Under the pieces are notes generated by a model. That model did not search any database, was not told the DNA's origin, and saw only the letters and a program-made list of their open reading frames with translations. DNA of 64,000 nucleotides from NCBI GenBank assembly GCA_947383695.1, contig OX376642.1:868001-932000 (forward strand). Direction: 5' to 3'. Shown here piece after piece: positions 35,234-44,999 of the stretch. The translations under genes were made by a program, and so were the position numbers. The stretch comes from Actinomycetes bacterium. Lineage in GTDB: Bacteria > Actinomycetota > Actinomycetes > Nanopelagicales > Nanopelagicaceae. Numbering within the stretch: position 1 is the first letter of the stretch; the number at the start of each line of letters is the position of its first letter.

Positions 35234-36453
35234 ACGGTAACGCGAACACCCTTACCGACAATAACAATTCCGCCTTCGCTGACTGTGAAACGTTGGCGAT
35301 CCCGCTCTAAATCAACACCGATCTGTGCACCTGGATCTACAACCACGCTCTTATCAAGAATTGCTTTGCGAATGATCGCCTTTTCGCCGATGCGAACATT
35401 AGGCATCAACACTGTGCCTTCAACGATGGCTGCTTTTCCAACTGAAACATCGTAAGAAACTACGGATCCATGCAGGATTCCACCAGAAACAATTGAACCG
35501 GCTCCAACGATTGAATCATGTGCGGCTCCCCCTTCGCTGAACTTGGCAGGAGGCAGTGATGGCGGATTAGTTAACAAAGGCCATTCACGGTTGTATAAAT
35601 TAAAGATTGGGTGAACAGAGACTAAATCCATATGTGCGTCGTAGTACGCATCGATTGAACCCACATCACGCCAGTAACCCTTATCGCGCGCTGTTTCTCC
35701 AGGCACAACATTGTTAGCAAAGTCGTAGACCATCGCCTGACCTTGTGAAGTGAGGTAAGGAATGATGTTTCCACCAAGATCATGTCGCGATTCAATATCT
35801 TCTGAGTCAAGTATCAGCGCTTCTTCCATCACATCACGCTTAAAGATGTAGTTACCCATTGATACTAGTGAAAGCTCTGGATGACCTGGCATTGCAGGAG
35901 GATTAGCAGGCTTTTCATGAAAAGCCTTAATGGTGATTCCATCATCAGCTAATTCGATAACACCAAATTCGTGTGCTTCAGATCGTGGCATACGAATCGC
36001 TGCAACTGTTACGCCAGCACCTGAATCAACATGTTGCTGGAACATCTGCATTGGATCCATGCGATATACGTGATCTGCACCAAAAACTAAAACATGCTTT
36101 GGATCTTCATCATGAATCAAATTGAAGTTTTGCAAGATCGCATCGGCACTACCTGTGTACCACCGTGGTCCTAAACGCTGTTGCGCAGGAACTGGGGTGA
36201 TGTAATTTCCAAGTAATGAGGACATACGCCAAGTTGTCGTGATGTGGCGGTCCAGTGAGTGAGATTTGTACTGAGTCAGCACAGCGATCTTGAGCATGTT
36301 GGCATTTGCAAGGTTAGATAAAACAAAATCAATCAAACGATATGAGCCACCAAATGGAACTGCGGGCTTGGCGCGATCTGCTGTCAGCGGCATTAAGCGC
36401 TTTCCTTCGCCACCAGCAAGAACGATGCTGAGCGGAAGTTGCAGTTTGGCCAT
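35230..36453 (-). CDS. glgC: Glucose-1-phosphate adenylyltransferase
   Basis: This 407-residue enzyme makes ADP-glucose for glycogen. The nucleotide loop [23 protein letters not shown] is represented by its short parts GGEGKRL and [18 protein letters not shown] and FHEKP are also visible. The C-terminal part has left-handed beta-helix hexapeptides. It is divergent from glgA, as in other actinobacteria. Start ATG has TATCGT six bases upstream. Confidence 0.95.
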   Translation of the reverse strand: MAKLQLPLSIVLAGGEGKRLMPLTADRAKPAVPFGGSYRLIDFVLSNLANANMLKIAVLTQYKSHSLDRHITTTWRMSSLLGNYITPVPAQQRLGPRWYTGSADAILQNFNLIHDEDPKHVLVFGADHVYRMDPMQMFQQHVDSGAGVTVAAIRMPRSEAHEFGVIELADDGITIKAFHEKPANPPAMPGHPELSLVSMGNYIFKRDVMEEALILDSEDIESRHDLGGNIIPYLTSQGQAMVYDFANNVVPGETARDKGYWRDVGSIDAYYDAHMDLVSVHPIFNLYNREWPLLTNPPSLPPAKFSEGGAAHDSIVGAGSIVSGGILHGSVVSYDVSVGKAAIVEGTVLMPNVRIGEKAIIRKAILDKSVVVDPGAQIGVDLERDRQRFTVSEGGIVIVGKGVRVTV

Positions 36454-36459
36454 GTCTTA

Positions 36460-36465
36460 ACGATA
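36460..36465 (-). promoter_or_regulatory. -10 element TATCGT, glgC
   Basis: TATCGT on the minus strand, six bases, then the ATG at 36453. Confidence 0.5.
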
Positions 36466-36503
36466 GCCTTTCACCCTTGTCGAAGGAAGAGGAATACAAA
36501 GAT

Positions 36504-37664
36504 ATGACCGCGTTAAAGGTTGGAATCGTTACCAAGGAGTGGCCGCCGGCCATTTATGGTGGCGCTGGAGTCCATGTCCTCCAACTAACGCAAGCCCTTC
36601 GCACAATCAAGGATGTTCATGTCGATGTCCACTGCTTTGGTGGCAAACGAGATGATGCTTTTGGTTACTCATTGCCTGATGGTTTTGCAGATGCAAATCC
36701 AGCGGTTCAAGCTTTAGCGATAGATCTTGAGATGGCAACACATCTTGGACATGTTGATGTTGTTCACTCACACACTTGGTATGCAAACATGGCAGGACAT
36801 GTTGCCGCGCTTCAGCATGGAATTCCCCATATCGTCAGCGCGCACTCTCTTGAACCATTACGTCCTTGGAAATCAGAACAGCTCGGTGGCGGCTATCGCA
36901 TTTCATCATGGGCCGAAAAGACCGCCTACGAAGCAGCAAGTGCAATCATCGCAGTTAGTGATGGAATGCGTGCAGATGTTTTGAAGGCATACCCTGCTAT
37001 TGATCCAGCAAAGGTTGTCACTATTCGAAACGGTGTGGACACCAATAAGTTTGCTGCTAACCATGATGCATCTGTTCCGGAAAGTTTTGGAATTAATGGG
37101 CCGTATGCAATCTTTGTAGGTCGCATTACCCGTCAAAAGGGTTTGGCGCATTTACTACGTGCTTGGAAGGATGTTCCAGCTGAATTTGGTTTGGTACTAG
37201 CTGCCGGAAGTCCAGATGAAGAAGGTATCGGCAATGAAGTGGCCGCATTAATTGCCGAACTTCAATCAACCCGCAGCAATGTGTGGTGGATTAAGGAGAT
37301 GCTCCCCCACGATCAGTTAACTGCAATGTTAACGGCGGCGGATTTATTCATCTGTCCTTCAATTTATGAACCACTTGGAATTGTGAATTTGGAAGCGATG
37401 GGCTGCGAAACCGCGGTTTTGGGCTCACGTGTAGGAGGAATCCCAGAAGTTGTTGCCGATAAGGAAACTGGTGAGCTTGTTGATTACAACGGTGAAGCCG
37501 CTCCCTTTGAAAAAGCTTTAACTGAGTCCATTACTCGTTTAATGTCTCAACCAGATTTGCTCAAGAGGTATGGCGCTGCAGGTCGCGCGCGTGCTCAAAA
37601 ACTATTTGGATGGGATGCCGTTGCAGCGTTGACTGTAGATCTCTACCGCCGTGTGATTGCGTAA
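36504..37664 (+). CDS. glgA: Glycogen synthase, actinobacterial GT4 type
   Basis: This 386-residue glycosyltransferase has the N-terminal KEWPPAIYGGAGVHV glycine loop. It then has HSHTWYANMAGH, the donor-site FVGRITRQKG, and the E-x7-E region in CPSIYEPLGIVNLEAMGCE. These fit the actinobacterial GlgA/GlgM group, which builds alpha-glucan or maltose-1-phosphate from ADP-glucose; which product cannot be decided here. ATG 36504 is chosen over an upstream TTG because it has a purine-rich ribosome site (AAGAGGAA) and the conserved start follows at once. Confidence 0.9.
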   Translation: MTALKVGIVTKEWPPAIYGGAGVHVLQLTQALRTIKDVHVDVHCFGGKRDDAFGYSLPDGFADANPAVQALAIDLEMATHLGHVDVVHSHTWYANMAGHVAALQHGIPHIVSAHSLEPLRPWKSEQLGGGYRISSWAEKTAYEAASAIIAVSDGMRADVLKAYPAIDPAKVVTIRNGVDTNKFAANHDASVPESFGINGPYAIFVGRITRQKGLAHLLRAWKDVPAEFGLVLAAGSPDEEGIGNEVAALIAELQSTRSNVWWIKEMLPHDQLTAMLTAADLFICPSIYEPLGIVNLEAMGCETAVLGSRVGGIPEVVADKETGELVDYNGEAAPFEKALTESITRLMSQPDLLKRYGAAGRARAQKLFGWDAVAALTVDLYRRVIA

Positions 37665-38537
37665 ATGAGTCGTAAATCGCTGTTCCACTTTGTTTTGGTT
37701 GGAATTTTATGGGGAATTCCTTACCTTCTGATGAAGGTAGCGGTTGAAGATTTTCCACCTGCCGCAGTAGTTGCTGGCCGCACCTTGATTGGTGCCTCTA
37801 TTTTGATTCCCGTTGCTGTCTATCGCAAAAAGTTTAAAGGCGCGGTCTTGGGCTTTAAGTTTGTTGCTTTCTACGCACTTATGGAGATGATCGGTCCATG
37901 GATCTTGATTACAACGGCAGAACAAAAGATTAATTCTGGGCTTGCTGGTTTGTTAGTTTCTACCGTTCCAATCTTTGCAACCATCATTACCTCTTTGCGC
38001 GGAGATCATTCAGTGTGGCAGTTCAATCGAATTGTTGGAATCGTCGTTGGATTCTTTGGCTTGATCCTGGTTGTTGGTATTGAAAGCCTTACTGGAACCA
38101 GCGATCCACTTTCAATTGCGATGGTAATTCTGGCTTCAATGGGTTACGCCTATGCGGTAATCATGGTGACCTCTAACCTGCCGTTAGTAGATGGCATTGC
38201 GATTAACGGTCTTGCCATGGCGCTGACAACAATCTTCTGGGCACCGGTAGCTATCGCTCAGTGGCCAGCTAGTATTTCAATGGATTCAGCGTTGTCGCTG
38301 ATTGCGCTAGGAGTATTCAGCACAGCCTTTGCATTTATCTTGTTCTTTAAGGTTATGGATGAGATTGGACCAGCACGCGGTTCACTAGTTACTTACTTGA
38401 ACACAGCAGTTGCTGTGGTTCTAGGAGTAATTATTTTGAAGGAGCCTTTGACTGCGGGAATCATCATTGGATTGCCGCTTGTGTTAGTAGGTTCATATCT
38501 TGCAAGCAGGAAGAGCCAGGAAAAAGCGGTTAGTTAA
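37665..38537 (+). CDS. EamA/DMT family transporter
   Basis: This 290-residue protein has ten hydrophobic helices in two EamA repeats (ILWGIPYLLMKVA at the start; AVVLGVIILKEPLTAG near the end). The ATG follows the glgA stop with no gap, so the two are co-transcribed. Substrate unknown. It is a different subgroup from the transporter at 28938. Its end overlaps era by 4 bases. Confidence 0.87.
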   Translation: MSRKSLFHFVLVGILWGIPYLLMKVAVEDFPPAAVVAGRTLIGASILIPVAVYRKKFKGAVLGFKFVAFYALMEMIGPWILITTAEQKINSGLAGLLVSTVPIFATIITSLRGDHSVWQFNRIVGIVVGFFGLILVVGIESLTGTSDPLSIAMVILASMGYAYAVIMVTSNLPLVDGIAINGLAMALTTIFWAPVAIAQWPASISMDSALSLIALGVFSTAFAFILFFKVMDEIGPARGSLVTYLNTAVAVVLGVIILKEPLTAGIIIGLPLVLVGSYLASRKSQEKAVS

Positions 38538-39454
38538 GCCTTCTCGCCAAACCCTAACTTTGCTAGCAACTTTGGATCTTTCTGCCACTCCTTTGAAACC
38601 TTAATGTGAAGCCCAAGGAAAATTTTTGCAGCAAGTGCGCGCTCTATATCTGCACGTGCGCGAATTCCGATCTCCTTTAAGCGAGCTCCCTGGTGTCCCA
38701 ACAAAATAGCGCGTTGGGTATCCCGCTCTACGTGAATCGTTGCGTGAACATCGAAAAATGGGCGTGAACCCTTTTCCTCTCGCTCACCGAATTCATCAAT
38801 AGTCACAACGATTGAGTGCGGAAGCTCTTCTCGAACATCTTGCAGTGCTGCTTCACGGATGAACTCGCAGATCAACTGCTCAATTGCTTGATCACTTGTT
38901 GTTCCCTCTGGGTAGTACTGAGGGCCTGCCGGAAGGTTCTTGCCAATAAGTTCATTGAGCAGATCTACCTGATCATGAATTGCAGCTGAGACCGGAATGA
39001 TTTCATCCCAGACAAAACCTTCAGCGATCTTCATGATGCCAAGCAAGCGAACCGCTAGCTTTTCCTTTGAAATCAAATCTGTCTTTGTAATAACTGCAAA
39101 CTTCTTCGCTTTGGGGTGCTTAGCAATTTCTTGTGCAATGAAGGTATCACCAGCGCCAGATGTTTCATCAGCCGGAATGCACATGATCACGATGTCGACC
39201 GAGTCCATGCTTTGATCTACAACTTGATTCAGACGCTGACCCAATAAAGTCTTTGGCTTATGAACACCTGGTGTATCTACAAGCACCGCTTGGAATTCGG
39301 GGCGGTGAACAATGCCGCGGATCGCTGTGCGAGTTGTGTTGGGATGATGAGAAGTAATTGCGATCTTGCTACCAACTAAAGCGTTAATCAAGGTTGATTT
39401 ACCAACGTTAGGGCGGCCAACAATGGCTACAAAGCCCGAACGGAAATCACTCAT
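38534..39454 (-). CDS. era: GTPase Era
   Basis: This 306-residue GTPase matures the 30S subunit by binding the 3' end of 16S rRNA. G1 GRPNVGKS is at 13-20; G3 DTPGVHKPK and G4 TKTD follow. A C-terminal KH domain contains ILLGHQGARLKEIG. It is downstream of dprA by 15 bases. In many actinobacteria era sits elsewhere with ybeY, so this position next to dprA is worth noting. Confidence 0.94.
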   Translation of the reverse strand: MSDFRSGFVAIVGRPNVGKSTLINALVGSKIAITSHHPNTTRTAIRGIVHRPEFQAVLVDTPGVHKPKTLLGQRLNQVVDQSMDSVDIVIMCIPADETSGAGDTFIAQEIAKHPKAKKFAVITKTDLISKEKLAVRLLGIMKIAEGFVWDEIIPVSAAIHDQVDLLNELIGKNLPAGPQYYPEGTTSDQAIEQLICEFIREAALQDVREELPHSIVVTIDEFGEREEKGSRPFFDVHATIHVERDTQRAILLGHQGARLKEIGIRARADIERALAAKIFLGLHIKVSKEWQKDPKLLAKLGFGEKA

Positions 39455-39469
39455 AGCCTTATTCTCTCA

Positions 39470-40327
39470 TCAATTGGCGCCAACAAACTCCACAGCATCT
39501 GCGACAGATGTAACGATCTCTGCAGCTCTTTCTCCAATTAAGCGATGACACCCTTCGCTTGTCGGAGAAGTAATAGGTCCTGGAATCGCCATAACGGGTC
39601 GAAAGATCTCCGCCGCATCACGTGCTGTTCGCAATGATCCACTTCGAAAGGCAGCTTCAACCACAAGGGTTGCTTTAGAAAGAGCGGCGATCAAACGGTT
39701 TCGGGTTAAGAATCGATTGGGAAGTGCTTTGTGCCCCGGCATGAACTCTGTAACCATCGCACCAGATTCGCAGATTTCAGCAAACAATCTGGTGTTACCT
39801 GCTGGATAGTTAATATCAATGCCAGATGCAACAACCGCAACCGTTACCCCTTCGGCAATCAATGCACCTTTATGTGCATAGGAATCAATTCCGTAAGCTC
39901 CCCCGCTAACAATTGCCCATTCACGATCTGCAAAACCTGCAGCAAACTCACCGGCAATTCTTGCTCCATACGATGTTGGATTACGTGTTCCCACTATCGC
40001 CAATGATGGCTGGTGTAGTGCGTTGATATTTCCTTTAAGGATTAAACCAATAGGAGGAGCTGCAAGATCATTCAGCTGTTCAGGCCAATCCTCATCATCT
40101 GGCGTGATCAAGCGTGCGTAGTGTTTATCTATTTCAGTCAGGATTTTGTCACCATTGGTTTCGCGCAGATTAGTAATCAACTTTTCATACTTAATCGGGT
40201 CATATCCACCGTTTAGTAACTTGTTGTACACCGCGAGTGCGCCGTGAGTTGAGATCTCTGCACACCAGAAGGTATGACCGCCTTCGACAATGCTAAACAA
40301 ACAAGCACGTGCCAACTTTTCATTCAT
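39470..40327 (-). CDS. dprA: DNA-processing protein DprA
   Basis: This 285-residue Rossmann-like protein loads RecA on incoming single-stranded DNA during transformation. It has VGTRNPTSYGARIAGEFA, IVSGGAYGIDSYAHKGAL (short blocks GTRNPTSYG and SGGAYGID) and a middle NRLIAALSKATLVVEA, all typical. The C-terminal winged-helix seen in some members is short or absent. It follows comM with a 4-base overlap (yraN-comM-dprA), a standard actinobacterial order. Confidence 0.93.
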   Translation of the reverse strand: MNEKLARACLFSIVEGGHTFWCAEISTHGALAVYNKLLNGGYDPIKYEKLITNLRETNGDKILTEIDKHYARLITPDDEDWPEQLNDLAAPPIGLILKGNINALHQPSLAIVGTRNPTSYGARIAGEFAAGFADREWAIVSGGAYGIDSYAHKGALIAEGVTVAVVASGIDINYPAGNTRLFAEICESGAMVTEFMPGHKALPNRFLTRNRLIAALSKATLVVEAAFRSGSLRTARDAAEIFRPVMAIPGPITSPTSEGCHRLIGERAAEIVTSVADAVEFVGAN

Positions 40328-41844
40328 GCTTCGACCTTGCCTCTCATGGCATGTGCGGCTTCAACATCCTGCATCGTTGGAACGGGATGTCCATGCAAAT
40401 CAGCAAAACTCCATGAGGTTCGAATGATTTTATGAAGTCCTCGGGCTGTGATCTGCTCTCTGTCTAATTCATCATGCAGAAAGTTCATCGCCTTTCGTTC
40501 TGGTTGAAAGGTAGATCGCAAGGCACGGGCTGGAATCTGCGAGTTCAAACTCCATCCCATTCCGGCGAATCGTTTTTCAGCAACTGCGCGAGCAGCGATC
40601 ACACGTTGTCTGATTGCTTCACTGGTTTCACCAAGTTCATTACGAGCCATATCTACCCGTCCAACAGGCTCAACTTGAACTCGCAAATCAATGCGATCCA
40701 TTAACGGCCCTGAAAGTTTTCCTAAGTACCGGCGTACTTGTTGCGATGTGCAGGTGCAGTTACGACCACGACCAATGAACTTGCCACATGGACATGGATT
40801 AGCAGCTAACACCAGCAGAAACTGAGCGGGAAAGGTTAGATTTCCAACGCTTCTGGCGATAGTTACAGTGCCTGATTCCAGCGGTTGTCGTAAGGAATCT
40901 AAAACTCCAGGGCCACATTCGGGGGCTTCATCAATAAAGAGAACACCGTAATGTGCAAGAGAACATGCACCTGGCTTAATTACATGCGAACCTCCCCCGA
41001 CCATTGCTATGCGTGTTGTTGTGTGATGTGGAGAAACTATGGGTGCAAGCAATGACAGTGGTGAACGTTGAGTCAATGTGCCTGCAATAGAATGAACCGC
41101 AGTTACCTCTAACGCTTGTTCAATAGATAACGCCGGCATGATCGTTGGAATTCTTTCGGCGATCATTGTTTTTCCTGCTCCGGGTGGGCCGATCAACAAG
41201 ATGTGGTGACCACCAATTGCTGCTATCTCGGCCGCTAAACGCGCAGCTGATTGCCCTGCAACATCTGCAAAATCCAATCGCGTATCGGTTTGCTCCCATT
41301 GCAGGTCAATCTCTTGAACAACTTCACGCTCGCCTGTGCGTAGCCAACGCAACACTTGTTTGAGATGCTCCATTGGAACAACGGTCATTGATTGCATTAA
41401 CTGTGCTTCTTCAAAGTTAGCTGCGGGAACAACTGCGGTACGAACTCCTGCTTTGTACGCCGCCATTAATGCAGGCAGGACTCCACGTACAGAACGGATC
41501 CGTCCATCTAGTGAAAGTTCTCCTAGAAAAAGGATGTCAGCAATCTTTTCTCGCGGAACGGTGTCATGGGCAGATAACAGTGCAATACAGATTGCAAGAT
41601 CGAAACTGGAACCACTCTTGGGTAACCATGCCGGTGACAAAGAAACCGTTACTTTGCGATTGGGCCAGACCTCTGCGCAATTAACAATTGCACTCCGCAC
41701 GCGATCACGAGATTCGGATAACGCAGCATCAGGTAACCCAAGTAACGCATAACCCGGTAAACCATCTGCAATATCAACTTCAATTGTTACTAGGTGGCCC
41801 TCTAAACCTTGCAAGGCTACTGAATGTGTCAACGCAAGAGTCAT
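40324..41844 (-). CDS. comM: YifB/ComM family Mg-chelatase-like AAA+ ATPase
   Basis: This 506-residue protein has an N-terminal Lon-type/ribosomal S5-like region. An AAA+ domain follows with Walker A IGPPGAGKT and Walker B LFIDEAPE, and a zinc-like cluster CPCGKFIGRGRNCTC. A C-terminal Mg-chelatase lid completes it. ComM is a hexameric helicase that helps branch migration in natural transformation. Together with DprA it suggests a retained transformation or recombination route. Overlaps of 4 bases link it to yraN and dprA. Confidence 0.93.
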   Translation of the reverse strand: MTLALTHSVALQGLEGHLVTIEVDIADGLPGYALLGLPDAALSESRDRVRSAIVNCAEVWPNRKVTVSLSPAWLPKSGSSFDLAICIALLSAHDTVPREKIADILFLGELSLDGRIRSVRGVLPALMAAYKAGVRTAVVPAANFEEAQLMQSMTVVPMEHLKQVLRWLRTGEREVVQEIDLQWEQTDTRLDFADVAGQSAARLAAEIAAIGGHHILLIGPPGAGKTMIAERIPTIMPALSIEQALEVTAVHSIAGTLTQRSPLSLLAPIVSPHHTTTRIAMVGGGSHVIKPGACSLAHYGVLFIDEAPECGPGVLDSLRQPLESGTVTIARSVGNLTFPAQFLLVLAANPCPCGKFIGRGRNCTCTSQQVRRYLGKLSGPLMDRIDLRVQVEPVGRVDMARNELGETSEAIRQRVIAARAVAEKRFAGMGWSLNSQIPARALRSTFQPERKAMNFLHDELDREQITARGLHKIIRTSWSFADLHGHPVPTMQDVEAAHAMRGKVEA

Positions 41845-42206
41845 AGCAACTTCTCGCGGTATTCAATAGAAAGCCTTCCATCTGGCTCCACTAAAACCGC
41901 TGCACCATCGATTTGATAATCGCACCCTAAACATCCATGTGTAGCTAGCCAGGCAAGAGCTAAACGTTGCATCCGATGGGCTTTATCCCGATTGATCGCT
42001 TCGAAGGGATGGCCAAATGCGACTGAACTTCGAGTTTTAACCTCCACAAATGAAAAGATTCCAGTGGGATTAAGAGCGACGATATCTATTTCGCCTTCTC
42101 GTATCCGCCAATTTCTTTCGATTACTTCGCAATCACGTTCGATTAGATACTGAGCAACCGCTTCTTCGCCAAGCGCACCAATACTTTGATTATTCTTTGT
42201 CTTCAT
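41841..42206 (-). CDS. yraN: UPF0102 (YraN) family protein
   Basis: This 121-residue protein has a PD-(D/E)xK nuclease-like fold. It has GEEAVAQYL, NWRIREGEIDIVA and FVEVKTRS, the complete catalytic signature of the family. Cellular role is unclear. It lies between rnhB and comM, as in most actinobacteria. Confidence 0.92.
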   Translation of the reverse strand: MKTKNNQSIGALGEEAVAQYLIERDCEVIERNWRIREGEIDIVALNPTGIFSFVEVKTRSSVAFGHPFEAINRDKAHRMQRLALAWLATHGCLGCDYQIDGAAVLVEPDGRLSIEYREKLL

Positions 42207-42254
42207 GATCAGAGAGGATAAATACCCCGATCATGCGCAGGTGTTTTGCTGAAC

Positions 42255-42863
42255 TTACTTGTGGATTAGGGCAGCAATATTGGCAAAGGATCGACGATGT
42301 TGTGCACACGGTCCATGCTCATTCAGCGCCTTTGTGTGTGTACCTGTTATGTACCCCTTGTGACCAGCAAAGCCATACAGCGGAAATTCATTGTCCATCT
42401 CGCGCATGATGCGATCACGAGTTACCTTTGCAATTACCGACGCTGCGCTAATCGAAACAACAACTTGATCGCCTTTCCAGACGGCAAGGTTTGGAACACC
42501 TAAACCTTCGATCGCATATCCATCAGTTAAAACATAGGCGGGTTCAACACTTAATCCCTGAACAGCACGGCGCATTCCATCTAAATTAGCTGCGTGCACA
42601 CCACGTGAATCAACTTCGCTGGCAGGAACTATGACAATACTGACAGATGCAGCGACCTGATGGATTAAATCAAAAACCGCATCACGCTTATTTTCAGGGA
42701 TCTCTTTTGAATCGCGCACTACTGCAAGCTCTGCTGCAAATGGATCGTTGAGAACAACTGAAGCGATAACAAGAGGGCCTGCACATGCTCCACGACCTGC
42801 TTCATCAACACCTGCAATCGGAGAGATTCCCGCATTAGTTAAAAGCTGTTCGATAACCTTCAT
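42255..42863 (-). CDS. rnhB: Ribonuclease HII
   Basis: This 202-residue enzyme removes ribonucleotides from DNA. It has the N-terminal GVDEAGRGACAGPLV (D20, E21 bind metal), then RDSKEIPENKRD, and the ISAASVIAKVTRDRIM block with further catalytic residues. It lies 4 bases after lepB. Confidence 0.96.
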   Translation of the reverse strand: MKVIEQLLTNAGISPIAGVDEAGRGACAGPLVIASVVLNDPFAAELAVVRDSKEIPENKRDAVFDLIHQVAASVSIVIVPASEVDSRGVHAANLDGMRRAVQGLSVEPAYVLTDGYAIEGLGVPNLAVWKGDQVVVSISAASVIAKVTRDRIMREMDNEFPLYGFAGHKGYITGTHTKALNEHGPCAQHRRSFANIAALIHK

Positions 42864-42867
42864 AAGG

Positions 42868-43524
42868 TTACTTATTTAATACATCAACTCTTGGAATATA
42901 TGTGATGTTCTTAAATGGCCAGATGACTCCAACTACTCGCCCGCTCACCTTTGATTCAGGAACAAAGCCCTTATTTATATCCTCTTGGTGGTAGCGAGAA
43001 TCTGCACTTGCTCCACGGTGATCTCCCATTACCCATAACTTGCCCTTGGGAACGGTGACATCAAAGTTCATTTCTGATGGCTTATTGCCAGCAAAGATAT
43101 AAGGCTCGGTAACTTCAACGTCGTTGATAGTTAAGTTGCCATCTTTAGTACAGCAAACAATATGGTCGCCGCCTACGCCAATGACGCGCTTAACTAAGTA
43201 CTGCTTTGCAGGGTTGGGAAGAACTCCAACAGTTACAAGTGCGCTCTTAGCCTTTGCCACATACTTGTTTGTTGAGTAATCAACGATCTCTGGAAGCCAA
43301 TTGTTTGGATCGCGGAATACAACGACATCGCCGCGCTTAATATTGTCGGAGACAAATGGAATCTTGTTGACTGCAACACGATCCTTGATTTGAAGTGTGT
43401 TTTCCATTGATCCGGATGGAATAAAGAAAAACTGCACTAAGAAAGTCTTGATAAATAAAGAGACAACGAGTGCGACAACAACGAGGACTGGGAGCTCCTT
43501 AAGGAGCGATCCCTTATTGCGCAT
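42868..43524 (-). CDS. lepB: Signal peptidase I
   Basis: This 218-residue membrane protease removes signal peptides from Sec and Tat substrates. One N-terminal helix (about 10-30) is followed by the catalytic serine S39 in PSGSMENTL and the catalytic lysine in KRVIGVGGD. The later block MGDHRGASADSRY is also diagnostic. It lies between rplS and rnhB. Several predicted exported proteins in this window are its likely substrates. Confidence 0.95.
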   Translation of the reverse strand: MRNKGSLLKELPVLVVVALVVSLFIKTFLVQFFFIPSGSMENTLQIKDRVAVNKIPFVSDNIKRGDVVVFRDPNNWLPEIVDYSTNKYVAKAKSALVTVGVLPNPAKQYLVKRVIGVGGDHIVCCTKDGNLTINDVEVTEPYIFAGNKPSEMNFDVTVPKGKLWVMGDHRGASADSRYHQEDINKGFVPESKVSGRVVGVIWPFKNITYIPRVDVLNK

Positions 43525-43532
43525 TGGAAGAA

Positions 43533-44093
43533 TTATTCAGCTTTTGGAGCTTCAGCGGCTTCTTCAGCAGCTGGTGCATCAACAACTGCTTCAGGTGCAT
43601 CCACAACATCTGCAGTCGCAACTTCAGCTGGAACCTCTGCCACAGCAACCTCTGCTACTGGCTCGGACGCTACAACCGCTTCAACAACAGGCTCAGGAAT
43701 AACTACTGGTTCTGGAGTTGAAAGAATTCCATCGCCGTAACCTTCGACGCCATCGCGCTTTTCGCGAATCTTTGCAGCCTTACCGCGGAGATCGCGTAGG
43801 TAGTACAGCTTGGCGCGACGTACTTCGCCCTTCTTTACTAGCTCAATCTTTTCAATCACTGGAGTGTGAACTGGGAATGTACGCTCAACACCAACGCCGT
43901 ATGAAACCTTACGGATTGTGAAAGTCTCGCGAACTCCATCACCTTGGCGACGGATTACAACACCCTGGAAAACCTGAAGACGGCTCTTGTTACCTTCGAT
44001 AACGCGAACATGGATCTTGAGCTCATCACCAGCGCGGAACTGTGGGATGTCTTTGCGCAGCGATGCTGCATCTACGGCGTCAAGAATGTTCAT
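43533..44093 (-). CDS. rplS: Ribosomal protein bL19 with a long acidic tail
   Basis: This 186-residue protein contains a complete bL19 (about residues 1-113: [44 protein letters not shown]). About 73 further residues follow, rich in Val, Ala, Pro and Glu. The usual length is about 115. The tail is acidic and low in complexity, unlike the basic core. It is the first gene of the lepB-rnhB operon and has an AAAAGGA ribosome site. Confidence 0.95.
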   Translation of the reverse strand: MNILDAVDAASLRKDIPQFRAGDELKIHVRVIEGNKSRLQVFQGVVIRRQGDGVRETFTIRKVSYGVGVERTFPVHTPVIEKIELVKKGEVRRAKLYYLRDLRGKAAKIREKRDGVEGYGDGILSTPEPVVIPEPVVEAVVASEPVAEVAVAEVPAEVATADVVDAPEAVVDAPAAEEAAEAPKAE

Positions 44094-44200
44094 ATTCGGA
44101 TCCTTTTGTCATTTCTATTAAGCACGCGCTTTGGCGGTGCAGACTGCGTATTGTGCCATAGCCACGCTCAGAACCGTAAATCGGCCTCTAGCGCTCAGCC

Positions 44201-44965
44201 TCACTCTGGGATCTGAGCGTTGAGCGCCTCAAAGAGGTGGGGGCCACCGGCGACGGTCAAATTGAGCCCATGCCAGGCACGGGTGGTCACAACCGCTCCC
44301 GCTTCACGGGCGATCAGCTCTGCGGCAGCTAGATCCCATTCATGCAACCCAGTTTCAAAGTACCCATCAACCAAACCTGTTGCTACATGGCAGATATCGG
44401 CAGCTGCAGACCCAATTCGACGAAGATCTCGAATCTGTGGAAGCAAGATATTCACAATCTTTAACTGCTCAATTCGGTCTTTAACATCGTATGCAAAGCC
44501 CGATGAAAGTAATGCGCGATTGAGTTCAACCGGATCATTGCAAGCGATTTTCACATCATTGAGGAATGCTCCCCCACCTTTGCTTGCATGCCAGGTTGAG
44601 TTAACAGTTGGTGAATGAACAACTCCGACCAATGTTCCACTGTCATCTTTAGCAGCGATGCTGATCGCCCATCCAGGTAATCCGTAAAAGTAATTAACTG
44701 TCCCATCTACTGGATCGATGACCCAAGTGACCCCACTTTTGCTGGCACGTGATGTTCCCTCTTCTCCGATAATTCCATCATCGGGACGTGCAGCCAAAAT
44801 ACTTTCAACAATCAACTTTTCACTTGCATGATCCATTTGGGTTGCAATATCAATTGCAGTTGATTTAACTGTTAAATCCCATGAAGCGGGACGATCGACC
44901 AACAAATCTCCAGCTTGACGCGCAATCTTTAATGCAAGTTGAAGTAGCTCATTGGTATCTGTCAT
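44201..44965 (-). CDS. suhB: Inositol monophosphatase family protein
   Basis: This 254-residue Mg-dependent sugar phosphatase has DPVDGTVNYFYGLPGWAIS, the first metal signature, and WDLAAAELIAREAGA, the second. The GEEG motif is present in DGIIGEEGTS. Substrates may be inositol phosphate, histidinol phosphate or FBP-like compounds; the exact one is not decided. Start ATG has TAGACT six bases upstream. Confidence 0.9.
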   Translation of the reverse strand: MTDTNELLQLALKIARQAGDLLVDRPASWDLTVKSTAIDIATQMDHASEKLIVESILAARPDDGIIGEEGTSRASKSGVTWVIDPVDGTVNYFYGLPGWAISIAAKDDSGTLVGVVHSPTVNSTWHASKGGGAFLNDVKIACNDPVELNRALLSSGFAYDVKDRIEQLKIVNILLPQIRDLRRIGSAAADICHVATGLVDGYFETGLHEWDLAAAELIAREAGAVVTTRAWHGLNLTVAGGPHLFEALNAQIPE

Positions 44966-44971
44966 AACCGC

Positions 44972-44992
44972 AGTCTAATGGCGGGATAGACT
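44972..44992. promoter_or_regulatory. Divergent -10 boxes AGTCTA-N9-TAGACT
   Basis: The minus-strand box TAGACT (44977-44972) is six bases before the suhB ATG. The plus-strand box TAGACT (44987-44992) is seven before the MFS ATG at 45000. Together they form a perfect inverted repeat of 6 bases with a 9-base centre. Confidence 0.55.
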
Positions 44993-44999
44993 CTTGCCT

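Noticed and set aside
44094-44200. tRNA or small RNA between rplS and suhB
   Set aside because: No cloverleaf-like pattern or promoter-terminator pair was seen by eye; a tRNA search would settle it.
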